Source: Mucilaginibacter terrenus
GTDB taxonomy: Bacteria; Bacteroidota; Bacteroidia; Sphingobacteriales; Sphingobacteriaceae
DNA length: 64,000 bases
Reading direction: 5' to 3'
NCBI RefSeq assembly: GCF_003432065.1
Contig: NZ_QWDE01000004.1
Coordinates: 124,001 to 188,000 of the forward strand
Below the pieces are notes generated by a model. It worked only from the letters and a program-made list of their open reading frames with translations. It made no database searches and was not told where the DNA came from. Every line of letters begins with the position of its first letter. The stretch's first letter is position 1. The position numbers and the translations under genes were made by a program. Below, one piece after another: positions 52,229-60,573 of this stretch.

Positions 52229-53104
52229 CTACAGCACGTTAAGCAGTTGTTCTTTTATCTTTTCCAGTTCCTCTTTCATGCCAACCACCAGCTTTTGCAT
52301 ATTGGCATCATTTGCTTTTGAGCCCAGGGTGTTTATCTCCCGCCCTATTTCCTGCGATATAAAGCCGAGCTTTTTACCATTTGCATCGGCGTTTTTCAGC
52401 GTTTCTAAAAAATACTCGCAATGGGTTTTAAGCCTTATCTTTTCTTCAGTTATATCCAGCTTATCTATGTAGTATATTAATTCCTGCTCAAAGCGGTTCT
52501 TGTCTATGTTTTCTGCACCTACTGCTTCACTCAGGAACTGATTAAGCCGCTCACGTATCACTGGTACCCGTTTAGGCTCTTCAACCTCCACAAGCTCCAG
52601 GTTCTTTAGAATAACACCTATGCGGTACTTTATATCTTGCTCCAGTTCATTGCCTTCATCGCTTCTGAACTGCTGAAAAGCATCCATGGCCTGTTTAAAG
52701 GTCTTTTCAACCAGTTTCCATTCCTCATCAGATACGGTATCTTCCTCGTATCTCACTACTTCCGGCAGGCTTAAAGCCAACTGCAGCAGGTTTCCTCCGT
52801 TCTCGTTCAGCTCCTCGCTTACCGCTTTTAATTGCTGATAGTAATTTTTAAGCAGGTCCCGATCTATGCCGGCTGCTTTGGCTGTCTCATTCGCCTGTTC
52901 TACGTTTATAGAAAGGTTTACCTTGCCGCGCTCTATTTGCTTGCTGCAATCAGTACGGAGCTGAAACTCTTTTTCGGAAAACATTTTGGGAAGCCGTAAC
53001 GACAGCTCAAGAAATTTGCTGTTAAGAGATTTTATCTCTACAGTGTATTTTGCACGGCCCGAGTCGGAGGTGGCAATTCCGTACCCTGTCATGGATTTTA
53101 TCAT
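52229..53104 (-). CDS. yicC: YicC-family endoribonuclease
   Basis: 291 residues. MIKSMTGYGIA at the N-terminus and LRTDCSKQIERGKVNLSI and QEIGREINTLGSKANDANMQ at the C-terminus are classic YicC. E. coli YicC is an endoribonuclease linked to small-RNA degradation. The ATG at 53104 is used rather than the two-codon extension, because a -7 element (53108-53115) is only 3 nt away. First gene of the yicC-gmk-nadD run. Confidence 0.93.
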   Translation of the reverse strand: MIKSMTGYGIATSDSGRAKYTVEIKSLNSKFLELSLRLPKMFSEKEFQLRTDCSKQIERGKVNLSINVEQANETAKAAGIDRDLLKNYYQQLKAVSEELNENGGNLLQLALSLPEVVRYEEDTVSDEEWKLVEKTFKQAMDAFQQFRSDEGNELEQDIKYRIGVILKNLELVEVEEPKRVPVIRERLNQFLSEAVGAENIDKNRFEQELIYYIDKLDITEEKIRLKTHCEYFLETLKNADANGKKLGFISQEIGREINTLGSKANDANMQKLVVGMKEELEKIKEQLLNVL

Positions 53105-53107
53105 GTG

Positions 53108-53115
53108 CAAAGATA
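53108..53115 (-). promoter_or_regulatory. -7 promoter element of yicC
   Basis: TATCTTTG on the minus strand, 3 nt upstream of the ATG at 53104. Confidence 0.55.
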
Positions 53116-53249
53116 GTAATTTAGTTGATTAGAGGTTAGCTATCATAAGGGCTAAACATGAGTCCTAAACCAACCAACGGCTAACCTATAAGATGTAAGT
53201 GACAGATTTACTTTAACATATTTTCACATTTCAACTCGTTATTATACAG

Positions 53250-53257
53250 TAAATTTG
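53250..53257 (+). promoter_or_regulatory. -7 promoter element of the carboxypeptidase-like gene
   Basis: TAAATTTG; the ATG at 53270 is 12 nt downstream. An alternative TTG start at 53255 lies within this element and is rejected. Confidence 0.6.
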
Positions 53258-53269
53258 CAGTTCAACATT

Positions 53270-54037
53270 ATGCCTGTAAAGTGCCTCTTGCCTCTTTTAT
53301 TGCTGCTAACCCTATTTACTGCAAATGTTGCCGCGCAACAGGCAACAGGTGTTACCTACCGTAAAATATCTAATACCCGTATGGGAAACGTATTAGTCAC
53401 TAATCTTAACAATCACGAGATTAGAATGAGCGATGAAGCCGGCAACTTCATGATAAAAGCAAGTGCAGGTGATTCGCTCGAATTCAGCAAAACAGATTAC
53501 ACACCACAAAGGCAGGCATATAACGGCTACGCCATGGTGGTATATATGCAGCCTGAATTAAAGCTTGGCGAAGTGCGCGTGGTAGGACAAACCAAACGGC
53601 AGGAACTTGCCGAAGTAATGGGCAGCTACCGCAAACAAGGCACGTTTTACAATGGCAAGCCCCCTGCGTTATCTTTCCTTACAAATCCCATTACGGGGGT
53701 ATACGAGCTGTTTGGCAAAACGCCTAACCGCGCCAAGCATTTCGCCCAGTTTGCAAAGAAAGAATTGGAGCTAAGTGAGGTAGATAGGCGATACAACCGA
53801 ACAATTGTGAAACGCGTTACCGGCATGACGGACAGCACAGAAGTGCAAAGGTTTATGGAGTACTGGAAACCCTCCTATGAAGACCTTAAAATTTGGGCCG
53901 AGTATGACCTGATGAAGCATATTCAAAGTAACTACACCTACTTCAAAAAGAATGGCAATCGCGCGCCGGAATTACCTAAGATAAATGCACCGGCATCACT
54001 TGGCGGACCAGGACCCATCAAGATCAAAAAACCATAA
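53270..54037 (+). CDS. Secreted protein with carboxypeptidase-regulatory-like domain
   Basis: 255 residues with a signal peptide (MPVKCLLPLLLLLTLFTANVAAQ). The next about 80 residues look like a CarboxypepD_reg/CNA-B-type beta-sandwich (NVLVTNLNNHEIRMSDEAGNFMIKASAGDSLEFS; quoted in pieces as NVLVTNLNNHEIRMSDEAGN), as found at the N-terminus of TonB-dependent receptors, but here there is no receptor barrel. The rest is helical and basic, with a proline-rich end. Function unknown. Convergent with rnc (36-bp gap). Confidence 0.75.
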   Translation: MPVKCLLPLLLLLTLFTANVAAQQATGVTYRKISNTRMGNVLVTNLNNHEIRMSDEAGNFMIKASAGDSLEFSKTDYTPQRQAYNGYAMVVYMQPELKLGEVRVVGQTKRQELAEVMGSYRKQGTFYNGKPPALSFLTNPITGVYELFGKTPNRAKHFAQFAKKELELSEVDRRYNRTIVKRVTGMTDSTEVQRFMEYWKPSYEDLKIWAEYDLMKHIQSNYTYFKKNGNRAPELPKINAPASLGGPGPIKIKKP

Positions 54038-54073
54038 ATTATTAACGGAGGTTCGTTTTTAGGGGGCTTAACG

Positions 54074-54799
54074 CTATATACCCAGTGCGGCGCAAGCTTT
54101 TTCGGCAGCCAGTTTTTCGGCGTTCTTCTTGCTGAACTCTTTACCCGAACCAAGTACCTCGCCATCTATAATAGCTTGTATAGTAAATAGCTTAGCACTC
54201 TCGCCTTCCTGGTTGGTTATTACATCAAAGCTGATGTCTTTACCATGACGCTGGCACCACTCAATTAACTTGCTTTTGAAGTTGGTTTCAGTCTGCTCCA
54301 GCTTATGAATATCAATGTGAGATTTGATGATGTGGTTGATGAGGAAATTCTTGGTAAAGTCGTACCCCTTATCGAGGTATACCGCGCCAATAAGCGCCTC
54401 GAAAGCGTCGCCAAGCAGTGAACCCTGCCTGCCGGAGTTTAATATTTTGGGGTCGAAATCAATCAGTTTATCAAAGCCAAGCTTTTTGCCAAGTGCGTTA
54501 AGGTTGTTACGGCTTACAATTTTAGACCGCAGTTCGGTTAAAAAGCCCTCATCTTCGTATGGGTAAAGCTTAAACAGCACTTCAGCCACAACGCTGCCCA
54601 GCACAGCATCGCCCAGGAATTCCAGCCGTTCGTTGCTATTCTTAACCCCTTTTTTTATGTTCTGCGCTACAGATTTATGCCTGAATGCTAACCGGTATAA
54701 AGACAAATTGCCCGGCACGAAACCGAGCAAATTCTTTAAAACCTTAACATATTTTCTGTTGGGCGAAAAATAAAGCTTGTAAAAGCGGCTAAGTGGCAT
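54074..54799 (-). CDS. rnc: Ribonuclease III
   Basis: 241 residues. RNase III signature NERLEFLGDAVLGSVVAE (about 53-70) with the catalytic Asp and Glu, second acidic site in LGDAFEALIGAVYLD, and a C-terminal double-stranded-RNA-binding domain (about 160-240, with GSGKEFSKKNAEKLAAEKACAAL, quoted in part as GSGKEFSKKNAEKLA). It cleaves double-stranded RNA in rRNA processing. Last gene of acpP-fabF-rnc; gap to fabF is 9 bp. Confidence 0.95.
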   Translation of the reverse strand: MPLSRFYKLYFSPNRKYVKVLKNLLGFVPGNLSLYRLAFRHKSVAQNIKKGVKNSNERLEFLGDAVLGSVVAEVLFKLYPYEDEGFLTELRSKIVSRNNLNALGKKLGFDKLIDFDPKILNSGRQGSLLGDAFEALIGAVYLDKGYDFTKNFLINHIIKSHIDIHKLEQTETNFKSKLIEWCQRHGKDISFDVITNQEGESAKLFTIQAIIDGEVLGSGKEFSKKNAEKLAAEKACAALGI

Positions 54800-54808
54800 C
54801 CAAAAAGG

Positions 54809-56062
54809 TTATTCCTGGTATTTCTTAAATATAACAGAAGCATTGTGTCCGCCAAAACCAAAGCCATTGCTTTGCGCCACGTTTACAACACGCTTTTGCG
54901 CTTTGTTGAACGTGAAGTTAATTTTTGGATCAAACGCCGGATCATCAGTAAAGTGATTGATGGTTGGCGGAATGATATCGTGCTTTAACGCTAATATAGA
55001 TGCAATTGCCTCAACAGCACCGGCAGCACCAAGCAGGTGACCGGTCATTGATTTAGTAGAGCTAATATTTATACGGTAGATCTCGTCTCCAAAAGCATCA
55101 GTTATTGCCTTTACTTCCTGAGGGTCGCCAATTGGTGTAGATGTACCGTGTACATTCACATAATCAATGTCAGCAGGAGTTAAACCGGCGTCTTCTAAAG
55201 CAGCTTTCATTACCAGCGATGCACCAAGACCCTCCGGGTGAGGAGCCGTCATGTGATACGCATCGGCACTCATACCGCCACCTACCATTTCGGCATAAAT
55301 CTTTGCACCGCGCGCTTTAGCATGCTCCAGTTCTTCCAGTATTATGGTTCCTGCGCCTTCACCTGCAACAAACCCATCACGATCAAGATCGAACGGACGT
55401 GACGCAGTAGCCGGATCATCGTTACGGGTAGACAAGGCATGCATAGCATTAAACCCGCCAATACCGGCTTCGTTGATTATCGCTTCAGAACCACCGGTAA
55501 TAAACATGTTCGCCTTGCCTAAACGCAGATAATTAAAAGCATCAATAAGCGAGTTATTTGATGATGCGCAAGCAGAAACCGTAGTGAAGTTGGGGCCGCG
55601 TAAACCGTATTTAATAGAGATATGCCCTGGAGCAATATCAGCTATCATCTTAGGAATAAAGAAGGGGTTAAACTTAGGAGTGCCATCACCTTTGGCAAAG
55701 TTTACCACCTCATCTAAAAACGTTTTTAAACCGCCGATGCCCGATCCCCAGATAACGCCTATACGGCTGGTATCCAGTTTCTCAAAATCTAATCCGGCAT
55801 CCTTAACGGCTTCTTCTGTCGAAAATAAAGCATACTGAACAAACGGATCCAGCTTACGGGCCTCTTTACGGCCCAGAAAACCTTCCGCGTCAAAATTCTT
55901 TACTTCGCAGGCGAATTTGGTTTTGAACTTTTCTACGTCAAAACTCTTGATATAGGCAGCGCCGCTTACCCCATTGATTAGTCCGTCCCAGTATTCTGCT
56001 ACAGAATTACCAATCGGAGTAAGCGCTCCAAGCCCGGTTACAACAACTCTTTTAAACTCCAT
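54809..56062 (-). CDS. fabF: Beta-ketoacyl-ACP synthase II
   Basis: 417 residues. Condensing enzyme of fatty-acid elongation. Catalytic Cys at about 163 in TTVSACASSNNSL, then His in VHGTSTPIGDPQE (about 303) and His in SMTGHLLGAAG (about 340), the KAS I/II Cys-His-His triad. 20 bp after acpP on the minus strand, the standard acpP-fabF arrangement; rnc follows. Confidence 0.97.
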   Translation of the reverse strand: MEFKRVVVTGLGALTPIGNSVAEYWDGLINGVSGAAYIKSFDVEKFKTKFACEVKNFDAEGFLGRKEARKLDPFVQYALFSTEEAVKDAGLDFEKLDTSRIGVIWGSGIGGLKTFLDEVVNFAKGDGTPKFNPFFIPKMIADIAPGHISIKYGLRGPNFTTVSACASSNNSLIDAFNYLRLGKANMFITGGSEAIINEAGIGGFNAMHALSTRNDDPATASRPFDLDRDGFVAGEGAGTIILEELEHAKARGAKIYAEMVGGGMSADAYHMTAPHPEGLGASLVMKAALEDAGLTPADIDYVNVHGTSTPIGDPQEVKAITDAFGDEIYRINISSTKSMTGHLLGAAGAVEAIASILALKHDIIPPTINHFTDDPAFDPKINFTFNKAQKRVVNVAQSNGFGFGGHNASVIFKKYQE

Positions 56063-56082
56063 TTAATAGTTTTAAGAGGAGC

Positions 56083-56319
56083 TTATTTAACGTTTTTTTC
56101 AAGGTAAGCAACAGCCTGGCCTACAGTACCGATAGTTTCAGCCTGATCGTCAGGAATTGCAACGTTAAATTCTTTTTCAAACTCCATGATCAATTCCACG
56201 GTGTCTAAAGAGTCGGCACCAAGATCGTTGGTGAATGAAGCTTCCGGGGTAACTTCACTTTCGTCAACACCCAGTTTTTCCACGATAATAGCTTTTACTC
56301 TTGAAGCGATATCAGACAT
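56083..56319 (-). CDS. acpP: Acyl carrier protein
   Basis: 78 residues, acidic four-helix protein. The phosphopantetheine site is Ser37 in GADSLDTVELIM. Carries fatty-acyl chains to fabF, which follows. A near-consensus -7 element on the minus strand (TTTCTTTG) lies in the divergent spacer toward the IPExxxVDY gene. Confidence 0.97.
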   Translation of the reverse strand: MSDIASRVKAIIVEKLGVDESEVTPEASFTNDLGADSLDTVELIMEFEKEFNVAIPDDQAETIGTVGQAVAYLEKNVK

Positions 56320-56463
56320 AGTCTTAATTTTTAATGATTAATAAATTTTCAGTGCAAAGAAAAATAAATTATGTTAAATATCAAACCTAAAAAACTTCGC
56401 ATAATTACGTGAACAATATTTTACAGCAAAGGTTTCAATTGGTAATTTAACGCCGTAAAAGTA

Positions 56464-56889
56464 ATGATTTTGAGCAGGAAAAATTTAAAGTTTGAGATCG
56501 ATTTTGATTTTGTGCTTATCGCGTTAACTACGTCCTTAAAAGACTACCGCATTTGCTACCTTATTAATAAGAGCCTTAACTTTAACTTCGTGAAGGTAGA
56601 GGATCTTGAGTTGGAAATAGGGGCTAATCAGTCGCCCGTGCTGTTTTCCAATTACCTGTACAGCTGGGAAAATACCGAGACAGATTTCATATTTATTGCC
56701 AACAAAGGGTACGAAGGGTATTTGGTACCCGAAATGCGCGAGGCAGACTATTTTATGATTATTAAAAATTATATTGATGAAAGTGACCTCGAAACCATAA
56801 TTTCGTCCCTAAATAAAATACCCGAAGTTGTTGCAGCTGTAAAGATTGACCCGAAAAAAGTAAAATCACGCGAAAATCTTTTATTTTAG
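56464..56889 (+). CDS. IPExxxVDY-family protein
   Basis: 141 residues, no signal peptide. The family, found only in Bacteroidota, typically shows the core DFDFVLIALTTSLKDYRICYLINK (quoted here in part: FVLIALTTSLKDYRI, about 19-33), alternating strands and helices with a C-terminal helix ending in a charged tail. Function unknown, but the gene is often near acpP and pyk, as here. Downstream pyk starts 60 bp later in the same direction and may be cotranscribed. Confidence 0.85.
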   Translation: MILSRKNLKFEIDFDFVLIALTTSLKDYRICYLINKSLNFNFVKVEDLELEIGANQSPVLFSNYLYSWENTETDFIFIANKGYEGYLVPEMREADYFMIIKNYIDESDLETIISSLNKIPEVVAAVKIDPKKVKSRENLLF

Positions 56890-56949
56890 CGGAAATTTAG
56901 ATGTGTCAAGAATACACTACTGCACACAGCCCAGTTTAAACCCGACAGT

Positions 56950-58386
56950 ATGAATTATTATTATAACCGCACCAAGATTGTTGCTACCATGGGGCCTGCA
57001 TCAGCCAAGAAAGACGTTTTACTTTCTATGATCAGGGCCGGCCTTAACGTTTGCCGCCTTAATTTTTCGCATGGCAAACCAGAAGACCACAAGAAAGTTG
57101 TAGATATCATTCGCGAAATTAACAGCGAATACAAGACCAATGTGGGTATCCTTGCCGATTTGCAGGGACCTAAGATCCGCATAGGTTTAGTAAAAGATGG
57201 CGGTATACATTTAATAAACGGCACACGTATAAACATTACCACTAAGGAGTGTATAGGTGATGACAGCCAGATATACATTACTTACGAAACCTTCCCTCAA
57301 GACGTACAGGCAAACGAGATCATCCTTTTAGATGATGGAAAGCTGCAGCTGAAAGTGGTTGAAACCAATCGCCTGGATACTGTTATTTGCGAGGTTGTAC
57401 ACGGTGGTATATTAACATCACGTAAAGGTGTTAACCTGCCGAACACTAAAGTATCTATCCCGAGCCTTACCGAAGAAGACCTTTATAACCTTAAGTATGC
57501 TTTAGAGTGGGACCTGGATTGGATAGGCCTTTCTTTTGTACGTACCGGCCAGGACATTATAGATCTTAAACGCATCATTCGCGAAAGCGGTAAATCTGCC
57601 CGCGTAATTGCCAAAGTAGAAAAGCCTGAAGCGATAGATAATATAGACGCTATTATAGAAGCTACCGACGGTGTAATGATTGCCCGTGGCGACCTTGGTG
57701 TGGAAATGCCGCTTGAAGAAGTACCATTGCTGCAAAAGATGATTGCCCGTAAATGCCGCGATGCTGCCAAACCCGTAATTGTAGCTACACAGATGCTGGA
57801 ATCAATGATCACTACACCGCGCCCTACACGTGCGGAAGTGAACGACGTTGCCAACTCGGTACTGGATGGTGCTGACGCGGTAATGCTAAGCGGTGAGACC
57901 TCCGTTGGTGAGTTCCCGGTGATTGTTATTGAGACAATGGCCAAGATCGTTCGCAACGTAGAAGACCTGGGTTATCCGTTCAACGCTTCTAAAGCAGAGA
58001 ACCTTGATCCTACCTCACCTAATTTCCTGAGCGATAACCTTTGTGGTTCTGCCGTATACCTGGCCGAACATACAAAAGCCAGCGGCATTGTGTCTATGAC
58101 CACATCTGGTTACACCGCATTCGAAATATCTAGCTACCGCCCTAAAGCCGGTACTTATATCTTTACATCTAACAGGCAGTTGCTTAACGCGCTAAGCCTG
58201 GTATGGGGTGTACGTGCGTTCTTCTACGATAAACTGGAGAGCACCGACGATACCATAAATGATGTAAACCAGATTTTGAAAACAGAGAACCTTATCCGTA
58301 CAGGCGATGTGGTAATTAACACCGCTGCTGTGCCTATCTCTAAACAAGGTAAAACAAATATGCTGCGTGTAAGCGTGGTAGAATAA
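56950..58386 (+). CDS. pyk: Pyruvate kinase
   Basis: 478 residues, glycolytic enzyme forming pyruvate and ATP from phosphoenolpyruvate. TKIVATMGPAS near the N-terminus, the B domain about 70-170, and the signature ARGDLGVEMP (about 238-247) and KPVIVATQMLESMI, plus the C-terminal allosteric domain (about 345-478). Metal and K+ ligands lie in NFSHG and DLQGPKIR. Followed by a strong terminator. Confidence 0.97.
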   Translation: MNYYYNRTKIVATMGPASAKKDVLLSMIRAGLNVCRLNFSHGKPEDHKKVVDIIREINSEYKTNVGILADLQGPKIRIGLVKDGGIHLINGTRINITTKECIGDDSQIYITYETFPQDVQANEIILLDDGKLQLKVVETNRLDTVICEVVHGGILTSRKGVNLPNTKVSIPSLTEEDLYNLKYALEWDLDWIGLSFVRTGQDIIDLKRIIRESGKSARVIAKVEKPEAIDNIDAIIEATDGVMIARGDLGVEMPLEEVPLLQKMIARKCRDAAKPVIVATQMLESMITTPRPTRAEVNDVANSVLDGADAVMLSGETSVGEFPVIVIETMAKIVRNVEDLGYPFNASKAENLDPTSPNFLSDNLCGSAVYLAEHTKASGIVSMTTSGYTAFEISSYRPKAGTYIFTSNRQLLNALSLVWGVRAFFYDKLESTDDTINDVNQILKTENLIRTGDVVINTAAVPISKQGKTNMLRVSVVE

Positions 58387-58420
58387 GCTCGGAAGTCCAA
58401 GATCGGAAAGTCCGTAAGAT

Positions 58421-58460
58421 AAAAAGAGGGTACCGTGATGAACGGTAACCCTCTTTATTT
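58421..58460 (+). terminator. Intrinsic terminator of pyk
   Basis: Stem AAAGAGGGTACCGT / ACGGTAACCCTCTTT (about 58423-58456, one bulged A), followed by ATTTT. Confidence 0.8.
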
Positions 58461-58535
58461 TGCAGCATTGCCGCCTCAAATACGACAGCAGCAAACGCAG
58501 CATGTAGCTAAAGAATATCCGACCTTGTATTATCC

Positions 58536-59033
58536 CTACTTCGCTTTCTCCACGTAATTCTTAGGATCTAGCGCCGAAGGTGACCAGCTTTCCAGGAACT
58601 CCAATACTTTAGCTTTGCTATGGCCTTTGCCTTCTTCCAGGTACGATGAGTTTTGAGTATGCAGGCGGTTACCCTTCCCATCCAATACAATGAACACCGG
58701 AAAGCCAAACCGTTGCGGGTAGCCCAGTTCGGCAAGCAGCTTTTCGTTCTTGTTCTCCGGGCTATAGTTCACGTGTACTACTTCGTAGTTCTTTGTAAGA
58801 TAGTTGTTCAGCGTGTCGTTCTTGGTAACCAAGTCGTTAAAGCGTATGCACCACACACACCAGTTACCACCAATTTGCAGCAGCACGTTCTTGTGCGTTG
58901 CCGATGCGCGTTTTACTGCTGCGGCTATGTCTGCCTTTGCATCTGCCGCGGGGTTATATAAATGAGGTTTGTCCTGTGCGGCGGCGATATTCACACAGCC
59001 TATTACAGCTACTAACAAAAGAAACTTTTTCAT
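58536..59033 (-). CDS. Periplasmic thioredoxin-like protein
   Basis: 165 residues. Short hydrophobic N-terminus (MKKFLLLVAVIGC), either a signal or a lipobox ending at Cys13. The thioredoxin-fold motif is WCVWC with Cys59 and Cys62 (GGNWCVWCIRFNDL); then PVFIVLDGKGN with the cis-Pro. Probably a thiol oxidoreductase in the periplasm, like the TlpA/DUF255-related proteins of Bacteroidota. Starts 8 bp after the lipocalin-like gene, so cotranscribed. Confidence 0.87.
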   Translation of the reverse strand: MKKFLLLVAVIGCVNIAAAQDKPHLYNPAADAKADIAAAVKRASATHKNVLLQIGGNWCVWCIRFNDLVTKNDTLNNYLTKNYEVVHVNYSPENKNEKLLAELGYPQRFGFPVFIVLDGKGNRLHTQNSSYLEEGKGHSKAKVLEFLESWSPSALDPKNYVEKAK

Positions 59034-59041
59034 ATTGGTGC

Positions 59042-59470
59042 TTAGTTTAATTTAACAAAATCAAATGTAATTGCCTGGCCATTGGTACTTACGGGCGGGT
59101 AATAAAGCAATAGCCGGGTTTCGGTAAGGGCCTTTATCGTAACGTTCTGCGTCCGGGCGGGTGCGCCTGCTTCAGATGCCGGGTAAGAGAGCGTAAGCGA
59201 GCTTTCTGACGACGTATAGGTTGGCTTGTTGGCATATGTTTCAGTATTGTATATATCAAACTCGCCGGTACGGTAGAACTGCAGATCGCTATAGCCTGCT
59301 TTGGTGTTGCTACCTGTTTCCGTTTTTACCAAAGCACCGGCTGTATAAGTTTGTACCGTGTCGGCAATTAGGTGCCATTTACCAACCAGCGTAACGCCTC
59401 CGGGATTATCGCTCTTCTTACATCCGAAGAAGACGGATAGCAGCACTATGGCCATTAAAGCTTTTTTCAT
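59042..59470 (-). CDS. Lipocalin-like lipoprotein
   Basis: 142 residues. Type II signal MKKALMAIVLLSVFFGC (Cys17), then a beta-rich domain opening with LVGKWHLIADTVQTY and G-x-W, the lipocalin-like domain seen in many Bacteroidota lipoproteins. Ligand unknown. The thioredoxin-like gene follows 8 bp downstream on the same strand and belongs to the same transcription unit. Confidence 0.78.
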   Translation of the reverse strand: MKKALMAIVLLSVFFGCKKSDNPGGVTLVGKWHLIADTVQTYTAGALVKTETGSNTKAGYSDLQFYRTGEFDIYNTETYANKPTYTSSESSLTLSYPASEAGAPARTQNVTIKALTETRLLLYYPPVSTNGQAITFDFVKLN

Positions 59471-59550
59471 AGTTGATCATTTTTAATGTAGATGCACTAA
59501 TATACGCAAAACACATTAAGCGTGCTTTGCAAGGCGGCACTTAAAACAAG

Positions 59551-59572
59551 AAAGGCCGCTTACGCGGCCTTT
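59551..59572 (-). terminator. Terminator of the ileS-lspA operon
   Basis: Stem AAAGGCCGC / GCGGCCTTT (59551-59559, 59564-59572) with loop TTAC; on the minus strand it is followed by CTTGTTTTAAG. Confidence 0.75.
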
Positions 59573-59583
59573 ATATAGTTGTG

Positions 59584-60189
59584 TTAGTCTTCCACCATTT
59601 CGCTGTGGGGTTGGCTTTCCTCCGGTTCGGGTTGCTTAAAATACCGTTTCTGATTAAATAAGATAAGGACAACCCCTACCGATATTGCCGAATCGGCAAG
59701 GTTAAATATCGGCCGGAAGAATATAAAATCTTCTCCACCCCATACAGGCACCCACGCCGGGAAATTGCCGGTGAGCAGCGGGAAGTAAAACATATCTACC
59801 ACACGGCCATGAAACAACGGCGCGTAGTGATAAATTACGCCGTACAAGGTCGAGTCGATAATGTTACCTACCGCTCCGGCTAAAATAAGGGCCACCATCA
59901 TAATAAGCCCCCGGTGGTACTTGTGCTGAATCAAATATACCAGGCCGTAACCTATCCCGCAAACTGCTACTATACGAAACAAAGTAAGGGCAAGCTTTCC
60001 AAATTCACCGCCCAGTTCCATGCCAAATGCCATGCCATTGTTTTCGATGTAGCGCAGCATACCACGGTTGCCAAGGAAGTGTATCTCCTCGCCAAGGAAC
60101 ATGTTCTTCCGCACCCAGATCTTAATGATCTGGTCGAGCAGTACAATCAACGCGGCAGTAAGGAAGGGTTTCGTATAAGCAGCCTTCAT
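59584..60189 (-). CDS. lspA: Lipoprotein signal peptidase
   Basis: 201 residues, four helices. Type II signal peptidase, an aspartic protease that cuts prolipoproteins before the lipidated Cys. The catalytic aspartates are in NIIDSTLYG and FNLADSAI (about residues 105-150), and the N-terminal helix begins LIVLLDQIIKIWVRKN. Consistent with the many lipoproteins of this window. Cotranscribed with the DksA-like gene (0 bp gap) and ileS. Confidence 0.94.
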   Translation of the reverse strand: MKAAYTKPFLTAALIVLLDQIIKIWVRKNMFLGEEIHFLGNRGMLRYIENNGMAFGMELGGEFGKLALTLFRIVAVCGIGYGLVYLIQHKYHRGLIMMVALILAGAVGNIIDSTLYGVIYHYAPLFHGRVVDMFYFPLLTGNFPAWVPVWGGEDFIFFRPIFNLADSAISVGVVLILFNQKRYFKQPEPEESQPHSEMVED

Positions 60190-60573
60190 TTATTGCTTTA
60201 ATTTTGCTTCCATAGTAAGCGTGGTGTGCGGTACCGCACGCAAGCGCTCTTTAGGAATAAGCTTGCCTGTTTCGCGGCAAATACCGTACGTTTTATTCTC
60301 TATACGTACCAAAGCAGCTTCAAGCTGTTCAATAAACTTTTTCTGGCGGGCAGCTAACTGGTTTATTTGCTCTTTCTCTAAAGTAGCGGAGCCGTCTTCC
60401 AGTGTTTTGTAAGTACCGGCAGTGTCATCAGTACCGTTCGCGTTAGGCGAGCTAAGCGATGTAGCCAATGCGTTCAGCTCTTCTTTAGAGCTGCGCAATT
60501 TTTCTAACAGCAGGTCTTTAAATTCCTTCAACTCTGAGTCAGAATATCTTGTTTTTGTTGATTCTTCTTTCAT
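60190..60573 (-). CDS. TraR/DksA-family protein with degenerate zinc finger
   Basis: 127 residues. Long N-terminal coiled-coil (about 10-95) as in DksA, then a C-terminal finger GICRETGKLIPKERLRAVPHTT. The first Cys is present (YGIC) but the other three of the Cys4 site are replaced (RET, VPH, LTM), so zinc is not expected. DksA-like proteins bind RNA polymerase and modulate the stringent response; a zinc-free form is known from other phyla. The start overlaps ileS by 4 bp (ATGA), so it is translationally coupled. Confidence 0.88.
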   Translation of the reverse strand: MKEESTKTRYSDSELKEFKDLLLEKLRSSKEELNALATSLSSPNANGTDDTAGTYKTLEDGSATLEKEQINQLAARQKKFIEQLEAALVRIENKTYGICRETGKLIPKERLRAVPHTTLTMEAKLKQ

